Below, piece by piece: positions 27,991 through 37,379 of a stretch of 47,093 nucleotides of DNA. The DNA is taken from contig JADKCF010000021.1 of NCBI GenBank assembly GCA_016714765.1, positions 1 to 47,093 on the forward strand. The letters are read 5' to 3'. This stretch comes from Saprospiraceae bacterium. GTDB taxonomy: Bacteria; Bacteroidota; Bacteroidia; Chitinophagales; Saprospiraceae. Position 1 is the first letter of the stretch, and the number at the start of each line of letters is the position of its first letter. The translations under genes were made by a program, and so were the position numbers. The notes beneath the pieces were generated by a model. That model was not told the DNA's origin. It was given only the letters and a program-made list of their open reading frames with translations, and searched no databases.

Positions 27991-29721
27991 ATGAATAAAT
28001 TTTATTTTGTAGTTAGTGCCATATATGTCCTTTGCTGCACAGCTGTCAGTGTCTGGGCACAAAACAGTGATACGCCCAAGCAAGTAAGCAATACCTATTT
28101 TATTAAAAATTGTTTTGTTGTCACACAACCCGGGGTGGTGTTGTCAGGGCAAAATGTGATCATCAAAGATGGGTTGATATCAGACATTGGCACCGGGTAC
28201 AAACCTCCTTTTGATGCTCAGATTATCCTTGCAGATTCCATGTATGTATATGCCGGGTTTATAGAAACCTATTCCAATACAGGGATCGCTAAGGCTGAAA
28301 ATAAAGAAAGAGTCAAAGTACAGAATCCAGGTAATCCACCCAATGAACAGGCGGGAATCATGCCGCAAATCTTAGCCTCAGATCTCTTCAAGACGTCTGA
28401 CAAGTCTGTTGCAGATATGAGAAGTGCTGGATTTGTCATAACCCATTCTGCTCCCAGAGGCTTGATGTTGCCAGGCCAGAGTTGTATTTTTGCGCTAGGC
28501 GATGGTCAAAATGATAAAATGCTGATTAAGGCCGTTTCTGGTCAAAATTTTCAGTTGGAAGCCAATAGAGGTGTTTATCCTTCGAGCTCTATAGCCATTC
28601 TGGCAAAATTCAGAGACCTATATAAAAATGCAGGAATTGTCGGTGCCCATGACGAAAAATTTAAACTAAACCCGGCAGGCTTGTCCAGACCGGACTATAC
28701 CAAGGAGCTGATGTCTCTCTATCCGGTGACTGTACACAAAATGCCTTTGTACTTTGTCGCACCCAAAACAAAAGATATTCACAAGGCATTATCTCTGAGG
28801 GATGAACTTGGATTCCATTTAATACTTACAGAAGTAAAACAGGGATGGCATTATATCGATAAAATCAAAAAGAATAATATACCCGTATTATTGTCACTGG
28901 ACTTGGTGGAAGAGGATAAAAAAGAAGCTAAAAAGGAAGATAAACCCATCATAAAAAAAGATTCTGTGACAGTCAAAGACGTTAAGAAGCCGGAGAAGGT
29001 TGAAAAAAATATTGAAAAAGAAAACTTTGATGCAAAAAAGGAGGCTTCCGAAAAAGAGTATCTGACACAGGCATCCTTATTTGAGAAAAAAGGCATCAAG
29101 TTTGGCTTTTCATTCCTCAATGTCAAACAGTCGGATATACGAAAGAACATCAGGAGAATGATAGAAAACGGCTTATCTGAGTCATATGCTTTGGCCGCAT
29201 TGACTACCCATCCGGCACAGATACTTGGCATTTCCCATTTGGCAGGCACAGTAGAAAAAGGCAAACTTGCCAATCTAGTAGTGACTGACAAACCTTATTT
29301 TGATGAGAAATCCAACATCAAATATGTATTTATTGATGGCAAAAAATATGACTATACTGATAAGTCAAAAAAACCTGATACCAAAGCTACTGAAGCCGGA
29401 AAGTACAGTGGCGTGTGGACTTATGTGGTGGAAGTGCCGGGTTCTACCCAAAAAGGCAAAATAAAAATCTCAAAAACCAATGGAGAATTGAAAGTCACTG
29501 TGGTAGATGATTCCACTCCAAATGAGGAAGATACAGCCTCAGACGTCAATCTTGAGGGAAATAATCTCACTTTCAATATCACGACTGATATGGGTCAGCC
29601 GATGAAAGCAGACTTTGATTTAAGGTTTGAAGATAAGACTTATACAGGGACTGTCAGTGTCGGACAGTTCGGAACGTTTCCTATAAAAGGTGATTTTGAA
29701 AGCGACCCCAAATCCAACTAA
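27991..29721 (+). CDS. Exported amidohydrolase-like protein A, metal-binding HxH motif lost
   Basis: The protein has 576 residues. The signal peptide ends SVWAQ. The amidohydrolase composite beta domain is followed by AGFIETYSN (residues 89-96), where active members have PGxIDxHxH; here Y94 and N96 replace the two His. The late family motifs are kept: LAALTTHPAQILGIS, GTVEKGKLANLVV and FIDGKKYDY. About residues 308-353 are a Lys/Glu-rich insert, and about 470-576 form an added beta domain (GKYSGVWTYVVEVPG). It is therefore probably not a metallohydrolase on its own. It is first in an operon with two more family members, 13 bases before the second. A full-length, intact frame argues that it is functional in some other way. 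Confidence 0.85.
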   Translation: MNKFYFVVSAIYVLCCTAVSVWAQNSDTPKQVSNTYFIKNCFVVTQPGVVLSGQNVIIKDGLISDIGTGYKPPFDAQIILADSMYVYAGFIETYSNTGIAKAENKERVKVQNPGNPPNEQAGIMPQILASDLFKTSDKSVADMRSAGFVITHSAPRGLMLPGQSCIFALGDGQNDKMLIKAVSGQNFQLEANRGVYPSSSIAILAKFRDLYKNAGIVGAHDEKFKLNPAGLSRPDYTKELMSLYPVTVHKMPLYFVAPKTKDIHKALSLRDELGFHLILTEVKQGWHYIDKIKKNNIPVLLSLDLVEEDKKEAKKEDKPIIKKDSVTVKDVKKPEKVEKNIEKENFDAKKEASEKEYLTQASLFEKKGIKFGFSFLNVKQSDIRKNIRRMIENGLSESYALAALTTHPAQILGISHLAGTVEKGKLANLVVTDKPYFDEKSNIKYVFIDGKKYDYTDKSKKPDTKATEAGKYSGVWTYVVEVPGSTQKGKIKISKTNGELKVTVVDDSTPNEEDTASDVNLEGNNLTFNITTDMGQPMKADFDLRFEDKTYTGTVSVGQFGTFPIKGDFESDPKSN

Positions 29722-29734
29722 AATAAAAAAAACA

Positions 29735-31117
29735 ATGAAAAAGTATTTTTGTATCATACTATCCATTTGCGCTGGTCTCCTCCAAGCCCAGAATCTATTG
29801 ATAAAAAATGGCTATGTCATGACCATAACACAAGGCAATAAAGAAAACATGGATATCCTTGTGACAAATGGAAAAATCTCTCTCATCCAGAATAATATCC
29901 CATCTCCCCAAGGATACACTGTCATAGATGCTACTGGAAAATATGTCATACCGGGCATCATAGACGCACATTCGCATATAGCCCTGGAAGTAGTAAACGA
30001 AGCTACCAACCCTGTTACGGCTGAAGTGAATGTAGGAGACGCCTTGGATCCGCTGGATGTGGCGATTTACCGCGCACTAGCCGGGGGGGTCACTATTTCG
30101 CATGCTATGCATGGATCTGCCAACGTCATAGGAGGTCAGTGTGAAACAATCAAGCACAGATATGGTGCCGTAAATCCGGACGAATTGCGAATGCAAGGGG
30201 CTCCCAGGACAATAAAATTTGCATTGGGGGAGAATCCTATCAGAACTCACGGTGAAGGAAATAGAATCACACCCAGTACCAGAATGGGTGTAGAACAGGT
30301 TTTCAGAGATGCCTTTACAGGGGCCCAGATATATCAAAAAGACTGGGATGACTATAAAAAAGGGCTGCGCAAAACTTCACCCGAATACAGCTTAAGAAAT
30401 GAAACATTGGTGGATATTTTAAAAGGAAATATTTTGGTCCATTGTCATTCCTACAGAGCTGATGAAATCCTAATGTTAATGAAAGTATTAAAAGACTATG
30501 GTGTAAGCAAGATCTGCTTTCAGCATGTCAATGAAGGTTTTAAAGTAGCTCCGGAACTGGCAGCTTTTGGAGCTAGTGCTTCTGTCTTTGCTGACTGGTG
30601 GGCGTATAAATTTGAAGTTTATTATTCTACTGCTTACAATGCATCCATTCTTACTCGTAACGGTGTGGTAACTTCTATTAATTCAGACTCTGAAGAGCTC
30701 ATCAGGCATTTGTATCACGAAGCTGCCAAAACTCAGAGATATGGTGATCTTTCGGATGATGAAGCCTTAGCGCTCATTACCATCAATCCAGCAAAACAAC
30801 TGGGTATAGATCATCGTGTAGGCTCTCTGGAGGTAGGAAAGGATGCGGATATTGCCATTTTCAGCGAACACCCATTGTCCGTTTATACTATTCCACAAGT
30901 TACGATTGTAGACGGTCAGGTTAGATTTGATATCAAAAATGACCCTGATGATATGAGAATGGATATCAATCCCACAGAAAAATTTTCTTCATTTTATGAA
31001 ACCGAAAAAGACCATGAATCCAGCGGTTGTCTGAAAGGAGTAGCAGAAATGCTGATGGAAGATAATTATACCAGATATATGAGATTTAAATACTCCCAAA
31101 ACCATAGCCACGAATAA
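29735..31117 (+). CDS. Exported amidohydrolase B with complete metal-binding set
   Basis: This is the catalytically complete member of the trio (460 residues; imidazolonepropionase/dipeptidase-like amidohydrolases). The start at ATG 29735 gives a signal peptide MKKYFCIILSICAGLLQAQ. Metal and catalytic residues visible are H79 and H81 in IIDAHSHIA, H236 and H238 in VHCHSYRADE, H264 in FQHVNEG, and D318 in INSDSEE. The end shows the family motifs LALITINPAKQLGID and VGSLEVGKDADIAIF. It probably hydrolyses a cyclic amide or peptide in the periplasm; the substrate is unknown. Spacing of 13 and 7 bases to its neighbours indicates one transcript. Confidence 0.88.
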   Translation: MKKYFCIILSICAGLLQAQNLLIKNGYVMTITQGNKENMDILVTNGKISLIQNNIPSPQGYTVIDATGKYVIPGIIDAHSHIALEVVNEATNPVTAEVNVGDALDPLDVAIYRALAGGVTISHAMHGSANVIGGQCETIKHRYGAVNPDELRMQGAPRTIKFALGENPIRTHGEGNRITPSTRMGVEQVFRDAFTGAQIYQKDWDDYKKGLRKTSPEYSLRNETLVDILKGNILVHCHSYRADEILMLMKVLKDYGVSKICFQHVNEGFKVAPELAAFGASASVFADWWAYKFEVYYSTAYNASILTRNGVVTSINSDSEELIRHLYHEAAKTQRYGDLSDDEALALITINPAKQLGIDHRVGSLEVGKDADIAIFSEHPLSVYTIPQVTIVDGQVRFDIKNDPDDMRMDINPTEKFSSFYETEKDHESSGCLKGVAEMLMEDNYTRYMRFKYSQNHSHE

Positions 31118-31124
31118 ATACAAG

Positions 31125-32435
31125 ATGAATACAACTAATAATTTCTTAATAGCTGCCTTTTTGATTACTGTGGTTCATATACCTGCAAGTACAAATGCAC
31201 AGCAAGTACAAAAAGCAGAAAACGGAGTCTACTTGCTTACTAATGCCACCTTGCACACCATTACTCATGGGACTTATGTAGGCCATATACTGCTCCGAGA
31301 TGGTAAAATAGCAGATATATCAAAAAATTCTATCACGGAAGCCAGTGCAAAGGTAATCGATTGTACCAACAAGCATATTTATCCGGGCATGATAGATAGC
31401 GGCAGCAAACTTGGTTTGGTAGAAATAGATGCAGTCTCTGTAACTAATGACTTTAGCGAACTAGGAGATTTTATTCCGCATATGAAAGCACTCACTGCAG
31501 TCAACCCCAATGCTGTAGCAATACCCGTCACCCGGGTAAATGGTGTGACGACAGTCTTTGTAAAACCGGAAGGAAGCATATTTTCTGGTACAGGTGCGAT
31601 GATTGATTTGTTTGGGTACACTCCTGAGCAGATGAGTTGTGGATCAGAAAGGTTGGTCATGCGTTTTCCTTCCACAGGTAGAAGAGGCCGGTTTGACCGT
31701 CGTTCTGAGGATGATATCAAAAAAGATGCTGAAAAAAGCCTGAAAAATATAAATGAAATTTGGGAAAGTGCTTTATCATATGCCAGAATAGACTCTGCTG
31801 CTAAAGCAGAAAACCAAAAATGGATCACTAATAATCCTCAGATGGAAGCATTAAAGCCTGTTGTCTATGGAACGCAACCGCTCTTTATTGAGGTCAATGC
31901 CAAAGCGGATATAGAAAGTGCCTTGCAGTGGATCTCAGAAAAAAAGATTAAAGCGGTGTTGATGGGTGTAGCGGAAGGATGGAGGGTCGCAGACAAAATA
32001 GTTAAAGCAAAAATTCCTGTCATCACGGGTCCGGTACTAAGTACTCCTCGCAGAGACAATGACAGATTTGATGCACCATATTCCAATGCCGGAAAGATGG
32101 CCAAAGCCGGTATAAAAGTAGCTTTACGAACCGACGGAGCCGAAAACACGAGAAATCTTCCATTTAATGCAGCTTTTGCAGCGACCTATGGAATGGGTAA
32201 AGACGAAGCACTGAAGGCTATTACCATTTATCCCGCAGAAATATTTGGGATAGCTGACAAATACGGAAGTCTGGACAAAGGCAAAACTGCCAACCTTTTT
32301 GTTGCGACAGGCGACCCTTTTGAGATGAAAACAAAAATTGAGAAACTCTTCATAAGAGGCTGGGATATCCCGCTCGAAAGCAGACAAACCTTACTCAATG
32401 ACGAATTTCTCAATCGGACACCCGGGATAAAATAG
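31125..32435 (+). CDS. Exported amidohydrolase-like protein C, metal-binding HxH motif lost
   Basis: The protein has 436 residues. The signal peptide ends ASTNAQQ. The site that should read PGxIDxHxH is YPGMIDSGSKLG, with G93 and K95 in place of His. A late acidic motif is kept (LRTDGAENTRNLPF), as are the family end motifs ALKAITIYPAEIFGIA and YGSLDKGKTANLFVATGDP. It resembles protein A in lacking the first metal pair but does not have its Lys/Glu insert or extra C-terminal domain. It ends the operon, 5 bases from the convergent glyS stop, with no obvious terminator. It is likely a non-catalytic partner or an enzyme with altered chemistry. Confidence 0.85.
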   Translation: MNTTNNFLIAAFLITVVHIPASTNAQQVQKAENGVYLLTNATLHTITHGTYVGHILLRDGKIADISKNSITEASAKVIDCTNKHIYPGMIDSGSKLGLVEIDAVSVTNDFSELGDFIPHMKALTAVNPNAVAIPVTRVNGVTTVFVKPEGSIFSGTGAMIDLFGYTPEQMSCGSERLVMRFPSTGRRGRFDRRSEDDIKKDAEKSLKNINEIWESALSYARIDSAAKAENQKWITNNPQMEALKPVVYGTQPLFIEVNAKADIESALQWISEKKIKAVLMGVAEGWRVADKIVKAKIPVITGPVLSTPRRDNDRFDAPYSNAGKMAKAGIKVALRTDGAENTRNLPFNAAFAATYGMGKDEALKAITIYPAEIFGIADKYGSLDKGKTANLFVATGDPFEMKTKIEKLFIRGWDIPLESRQTLLNDEFLNRTPGIK

Positions 32436-32439
32436 GTGC

Positions 32440-33975
32440 TTACATCAACAGATTTTCCATAGCCACTTTACTTTCGACCACACTTCTGATATCAGAAATT
32501 TTTATTCTGTGCTGTTCTAAAGTATCACGGTCTCTGATGGTTACTGTATCGTTTTCAAGAGTCTCAAAGTCAATAGTTACGCAGAATGGCGTACCAATAG
32601 CATCCTGTCTCCTGTACCTACGTCCGATAGCGTCTTTTTCATCATACTGACAGTTGAATGATAACTTCAGACGATCATACACTTCCGTAGCGATTTTTGT
32701 GAGCTCTTCTTTATTTTTTAGTAAAGGTAATATAGCTACCTTAACCGGCGCCAGAGATGGGTGAAGTTTCATTACTGTCCTCACTGAATCCTGACCATCT
32801 GCATCGGGTACATTTTCTTCCTGTAGTGCTGTAGAGATCATGGCCAAAAACATACGGTCACAACCTATAGATGTTTCTACGACGTACGGTACATAGTTTT
32901 CGTTGAGTTCGGGATCAAAATACTGGAGCTTTTTGCCTGAAAGCAACTGATGCTGACTGAGGTCAAAGTCTGTTCGGGAATGTATACCCTCTAGTTCCCT
33001 GAATCCAAAAGGAAACTCAAATTCTATATCCACTGCGGCATTGGCATAGTGAGCCAGATTGGCATGGTCGTGAAACTTAAGCTTAGCACTGTCAGTGCCA
33101 AGAGCTTTGTGCCATTTTAGTCTGGTTTGTTTCCAATATTCGTACCATTCCATCTCAGTACCGGGGCGAATAAAGAACTGCATTTCCATCTGTTCAAACT
33201 CTCTCATTCTGAAAATAAACTGACGGGCAACGATCTCATTTCTGAAGGCTTTACCTATTTGTGCAATACCGAAAGGAATCTTTTGTCGAGTAGATTTTTG
33301 TACATTCAGGAAGTTCACAAAAATACCTTGAGCAGTCTCAGGTCTGAGATATAGCTTACCTTCTTCACCGGCAATATTACCGAGTTGGGTATTAAACATC
33401 AGATTAAACTGACGTACTTCAGTCCAATTGCGGGAACCACTCTCAGGACACACGATTTCGTACTCATCTATCATCGTTTTGAGCTCATCCATGTTGCCTT
33501 CCTTCATGGCATTGGCCAATCTGTCCAGGACAGCATCTATTTGCTTTTGACGCTCGATGATTCTGTCATTGGTCTCTCTGAATTTTTGCTCATCAAAAGA
33601 ATCACCAAATTTTGCTTTTGCCTTCTCTATGTCTTTTAATGTCTTAGCCTCTATTTTTTCAGCATATCCTTCTATCAACTGGTCGGCACGATACCTTTTT
33701 TTGGAGTCCTTATTGTCTACTAATGGATCATTAAATGCATCTACGTGACCTGATGCTTTCCAGGTCTTGGGATGCATAAATATGGCGGCATCCAAACCCA
33801 CTATGTTTTCATGCATCTGAACCATGGACTTCCACCAGTAATTTTTGATATTGTTTTTGAGTTCCACACCATAAGGGCCATAATCATATACAGCACTAAG
33901 GCCATCATATATTTCGCTAGACGGAAAAATGAAACCATATTCCTTACAATGGGCAATCAAATTTTTAAAATCCAT
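32440..33975 (-). CDS. glyS: Glycine--tRNA ligase, class II, homodimeric type (GlyRS)
   Basis: The enzyme charges tRNA-Gly. I choose ATG 33975 (MDFKNLIAHCKEYGFIFPSSEIY), which matches the family N-terminus, and not the longer frame from 34038; the length is then 511 residues. Family motifs seen are YDYGPYGVELKNNIK, RPETAQGIFVNF, GIAQIGKAFRNEI followed by RMREFEQMEMQFF (class II motif 2), and VVETSIGCDR near the C-terminal anticodon domain. The short single-chain form is the alpha2 type, so no separate beta subunit is expected. The gene is intact and has a promoter box at 34016. Confidence 0.95.
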   Translation of the reverse strand: MDFKNLIAHCKEYGFIFPSSEIYDGLSAVYDYGPYGVELKNNIKNYWWKSMVQMHENIVGLDAAIFMHPKTWKASGHVDAFNDPLVDNKDSKKRYRADQLIEGYAEKIEAKTLKDIEKAKAKFGDSFDEQKFRETNDRIIERQKQIDAVLDRLANAMKEGNMDELKTMIDEYEIVCPESGSRNWTEVRQFNLMFNTQLGNIAGEEGKLYLRPETAQGIFVNFLNVQKSTRQKIPFGIAQIGKAFRNEIVARQFIFRMREFEQMEMQFFIRPGTEMEWYEYWKQTRLKWHKALGTDSAKLKFHDHANLAHYANAAVDIEFEFPFGFRELEGIHSRTDFDLSQHQLLSGKKLQYFDPELNENYVPYVVETSIGCDRMFLAMISTALQEENVPDADGQDSVRTVMKLHPSLAPVKVAILPLLKNKEELTKIATEVYDRLKLSFNCQYDEKDAIGRRYRRQDAIGTPFCVTIDFETLENDTVTIRDRDTLEQHRIKISDIRSVVESKVAMENLLM

Positions 33976-34015
33976 ATTTTTGTTCTTATAATTTCCTGTG
34001 ATAATAATGAAGGGG

Positions 34016-34023
34016 CAAAAATA
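34016..34023 (-). promoter_or_regulatory. Putative -7 promoter box (TATTTTTG) for glyS
   Basis: The minus strand reads TATTTTTGCC, a TAnnTTTG match, 40 bases ahead of the ATG at 33975. This supports the downstream start, since the longer reading frame would begin almost on the box. Confidence 0.5.
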
Positions 34024-34117
34024 AGACCAATCTGACAATTATTATTTTTTTATTCGATGTTATGGCAATGATTTTGGAATTTTATTCGTTATTTTGATGA
34101 ATAATTAATTTACTGAT

Positions 34118-34483
34118 ATGAATATGTTTAATAGAATATCTTCCGTTCTCTTTTGTTGTGCCTTTCTGATAGTATCCTGTTCAAAGGATGAAACCACTAC
34201 TAATGACTGCACAGGAGTGACACCAACTTACACAAACGATATCGCAGCTATCTACAATGCTTCATGTGCAACCGCTGGTTGTCATAGTGGCGCTTTTCCG
34301 GCAGATGGGTTAGACCTGAGCAGTTACGCTAAAGCAAAATCAGCAAGCCTCAATAACTCAAAAGTCTTGTCTTCTATGAAGCACGCTTCAGGTGTAAAGG
34401 CAATGCCTCAGGGTGCAGCTAAGTTATCTGATGATAAAATAAAAAAGGTAGAATGCTGGATAAAAAACGGTGCTCCTGAGTAA
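34118..34483 (+). CDS. Cytochrome c-like lipoprotein with a CX4CH haem motif
   Basis: The protein has 121 residues with a lipobox FLIVSC (C21). Two cysteines and a His, C50-A-T-A-G-C55-H56, form CX4CH in place of the common CXXCH. M96 in KAMPQG is a plausible distal haem ligand, and the last part (LSDDKIKKVECWIKNGAP) matches the end of small cytochrome c domains, as in many Bacteroidota lipoproteins with an SCAxxGCH motif. It is likely an envelope electron carrier. It is single, intact, and divergent from glyS. Confidence 0.75.
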   Translation: MNMFNRISSVLFCCAFLIVSCSKDETTTNDCTGVTPTYTNDIAAIYNASCATAGCHSGAFPADGLDLSSYAKAKSASLNNSKVLSSMKHASGVKAMPQGAAKLSDDKIKKVECWIKNGAPE

Positions 34484-34720
34484 AACTGCCAACATAAGCA
34501 GAAATAATTCAGTTCACTTTTTTTATTCCAAAACGTGAGCTATCCAAATATTCATTCGGCTTGGCTAATGATAATATATACACATAAATACAACTTTCGT
34601 CAGATAAAAAGTGATGTTCGTAGGTAAATGAAGAAAAACTTTTACAGATCATTAACTTTTTGTCCAAAGTCATCGTTTAAGAGTAAATGTGTATTATTTA
34701 TCATCTTCAAAATCAATTGT

Positions 34721-35731
34721 ATGAAATCTTATTATCTTTTATTAGTTGGGTTATTCTTTATGTTTTCCCAAAAAGTGGTGGCGCAATCGGATGACCAGTT
34801 AAAGCTGGATAATCTGAAATATTACCTGTCTTCTATCAAGGACAATATACAATCTATGCGGTATTATACTGACTCTGCAAAAGTCATCACTATATTGGAT
34901 AGAATGGATGTACTGACAACTGAAGCAGACACTGAAATAAATAAGATTGAATTGCCGGAGCCGGAAAAAATGCCAGATCCCGCAGTCGAGCCATCAGCAA
35001 GTGAAGAAGCTCCCAAGATAGAAAATCTGGATGATGAAACCTGGTCAGACTCAGAAGATAAAAATGAAGAAGAAAGAAAAGAAGGTATAGGTGTGTCCAA
35101 GTTTATGCCATTCAAAAAGAAATTTAATACAAGTTTCAAAATAGAATTTGGGATCAATAGCCTTTATCAGGGCACAGAAACTCCGGCAGGTATTTTGACT
35201 CCCGAAATCAATACTGGTGGGTCCTGGTATTGGAATTTCTCACTCAATAGACGTGCTCGTCTGGGCGGAAAAAATGGAAAAGTAGCCTTTAACTATGGTA
35301 TCGGTTATCTTAAAAACAGATTTAAAATAGAGAACGATCTCAGACTTACTACCAATCCAGATACGAAAGAACCTTCATTTGTGGTCGTGGATAATGCTAA
35401 TGAAAACCCTAAGCTTAATATTGGTTACATAAACGTTCCACTGAGTTTTAGTTTTGCATTGTCTAAAAAAACAAAACTGGAGCTGGGTGGATATGCAGGC
35501 TACAGGATCAATACGGTACAAAAATTTCATATAAAAACAGAAAGAGAAACTATACACGAACACAGATTTGCCAGACATCAGCTTAATAATTGGGTATATG
35601 GAGCTACAGCATCATTAGATATTGCAGGTTTTGACATCATAGCCAGATACAATATTTCTAAATTATTTAAAGATAATCCCAACTATGACTACAATACATT
35701 TATGATAGGAACGTCCATCAGCTTGTTTTAA
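34721..35731 (+). CDS. Outer-membrane beta-barrel protein (PorT/OmpA-barrel-like)
   Basis: The start at ATG 34721 gives a standard signal peptide (MKSYYLLLVGLFFMF...KVVAQ); the ATG at 34628 would add 31 residues ahead of it and is less likely. Residues about 60-120 are acidic and Pro/Glu-rich, a flexible linker. From about 130 to the end are amphipathic strands (FNTSFKIEFGINSLYQG, SWYWNFSLNRRARLGG, KVAFNYGIGYLKNRF, LELGGYAGYRIN) finishing with FMIGTSISLF, a typical outer-membrane terminal strand. The function is unknown. A terminator follows at 35752. The frame is intact. Confidence 0.8.
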   Translation: MKSYYLLLVGLFFMFSQKVVAQSDDQLKLDNLKYYLSSIKDNIQSMRYYTDSAKVITILDRMDVLTTEADTEINKIELPEPEKMPDPAVEPSASEEAPKIENLDDETWSDSEDKNEEERKEGIGVSKFMPFKKKFNTSFKIEFGINSLYQGTETPAGILTPEINTGGSWYWNFSLNRRARLGGKNGKVAFNYGIGYLKNRFKIENDLRLTTNPDTKEPSFVVVDNANENPKLNIGYINVPLSFSFALSKKTKLELGGYAGYRINTVQKFHIKTERETIHEHRFARHQLNNWVYGATASLDIAGFDIIARYNISKLFKDNPNYDYNTFMIGTSISLF

Positions 35732-35751
35732 AGTCAAAATAACAAATCAAG

Positions 35752-35785
35752 GCCGTGGGTTACAGTAGTAGCTCACGGCTTTTTA
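35752..35785 (+). terminator. Rho-independent terminator after the outer-membrane barrel gene
   Basis: GCCGTGGGTTAC (35752-35763) pairs with GTAGCTCACGGC (35768-35779), 12 bp with two G-T wobbles and an AGTA loop, followed by five T. Confidence 0.85.
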
Positions 35786-35847
35786 TTGGAAATAAAATCG
35801 AAAAATGCTCTAAATTGTGCCGACTTATATAATTTATTAAAATCAGA

Positions 35848-37022
35848 ATGTCTATATTCAGCAGGAACAATTATTGGAAGATTATACTCATGGTACTGGG
35901 CGTTGGCATTCTGGTCCTTACCGTTTTATATTCAAATTTTCTTGCCTCCAGACTTAAGTCCAATGAAGAGAAAAATATTCTTTTATATACTGAAGCCATC
36001 AAACGTTTATTTCAGCCTAATCCAGAAGAAGAAGGAAGCAGTCTGTGTGAAGAGAATTATATAGGTTTTTTAGAATTGGTCAGAGATTCTTTTCCATTAC
36101 CAGTCATTTATGAAGATGACGCTGGAAATCTGGAAGGATATAATTTTTCTGAAAGGAATTAATAGACACCAATTTCCTTATTTCAAAAAAGCAAGATTTT
36201 TTAGATTCTGGACAAAAACCGATCATCGGATCCGGATATGCATCCACTATTTATTGTTTTAACTCTCCTTTGCTAGGGTATATAAAACTTTTTCCTCTAG
36301 TACAAGGACTAATGGTAGGCTTGTATATAGCATTGGGATATTTTCTATTCAGTTCGTCGCGCAAAGCAGAGCAGAACAGAGTATGGGCCGGCATGGCCAA
36401 GGAGACAGCACACCAGCTCGGGACACCTATCAGTGCCATCCTTGGGTGGATTGAATACCTAAAGGACAGTTTTACAGAACAGCCGGATAAGCTCGATGTT
36501 ATCTATGAACTCAATAAAGACGTAGAAAGACTGGAGTTGGTGGCTGACAGATTTTCAAAAATAGGATCAGAACCTGTTTTGCAGAATGCCAATATATATG
36601 ATGAGCTTATCGAAGTAAAAGATTATCTACAGAGAAGGGCGCCACGAAAAATCAACTTCGATTTTACAAAACCAGAACAAGATATACACGTCAAGATCAA
36701 TAAGCATCTTTTTGCGTGGGTGATAGAGAATCTGGTGAGAAACTCTCTCGATGCCATGGATGGCAAAGGTACGATCAGTTGTAAAGTCAGCAGCCAAAAT
36801 AATTATGTGAGTATAGATATTTCGGATACCGGCAGCGGTATACCTTCTGCAAAATTTAAATCTGTTTTTCAACCGGGATATTCTACAAAAAAAAGAGGTT
36901 GGGGCCTTGGTCTATCGCTCGCAAAAAGAATCATCGAAGAGTATCACAAGGGTAAAATTTATGTAAAGTCCTCTAAACCCTATGAGGAAACGACATTTAC
37001 TATCAATCTACCTGTCTCTTAA
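35848..37022 (+). CDS. Membrane sensor histidine kinase; one frameshift
   Basis: This is a two-component sensor of about 390 residues. Membrane segment 1 is near the start (IILMVLGVGILVLTVLY), a short extracytoplasmic region follows, and segment 2 lies near 36270-36350. The H-box GMAKETAHQLGTP has its phospho-acceptor His at 36411. The ATPase domain has the N-box ENLVRNSLDAM, DTGSGIP, FQPGYSTK and GWGLGLSLAKRI. The frame shifts near 36156: GAAAGGAATTAA must lose or gain a base so that it reads on as ELIDTNFLISKKQ and joins the kinase part. No response regulator gene is adjacent. The 3' end overlaps by four bases the convergent DUF4286 gene. Confidence 0.87.
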
Positions 37023-37342
37023 GACCTGTTGCCCTCTTCTTCTATCTGCATCAGAGTCCTGAAAGCGACATAATGATTTTTGTACCTGTCTGAATGATCT
37101 GTCTGTAGTTTTTTTGCAAAATTGGATTGATATCTCTGAAACGTATCCATGTCCGGGGCGATATACTGTATGGCAAAACCTACGCCATGTTCATCATCAT
37201 CTCCTATGATTCTAGCGATACGATAAGACTCAAAACACGATGTGGCCATGATATCAGGTATGTGCACTGATTTCATCCACTCCAGCCATTCTGTATTAAG
37301 AGCTGTATCTATTTTTACAGTAACATTATAGAGGATTTTCAT
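37019..37342 (-). CDS. DUF4286 family protein
   Basis: This is a 107-residue cytosolic protein that matches DUF4286 of Bacteroidota: the start ILYNVTVKIDTALNTEWLEWMKSVHIPDIM, then GVGFAIQYIAPD, and a C-terminal FRTLMQ. It has a ferredoxin-like dimeric fold pattern (beta-alpha-beta with a long helix). No function is established. It follows the TPR gene on the same strand by 37 bases, so it is probably the last gene of that operon, and it overlaps the end of the histidine kinase gene on the other strand. Confidence 0.85.
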   Translation of the reverse strand: MKILYNVTVKIDTALNTEWLEWMKSVHIPDIMATSCFESYRIARIIGDDDEHGVGFAIQYIAPDMDTFQRYQSNFAKKLQTDHSDRYKNHYVAFRTLMQIEEEGNRS

Positions 37343-37379
37343 TATATGAGGCTAATTTAAAATAAGTGATAATATTTAC

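Noticed and set aside
34628..34720. Earlier ATG for the outer-membrane barrel gene
   Set aside because: It puts 31 residues before a normal signal peptide; ATG 34721 gives the standard arrangement.
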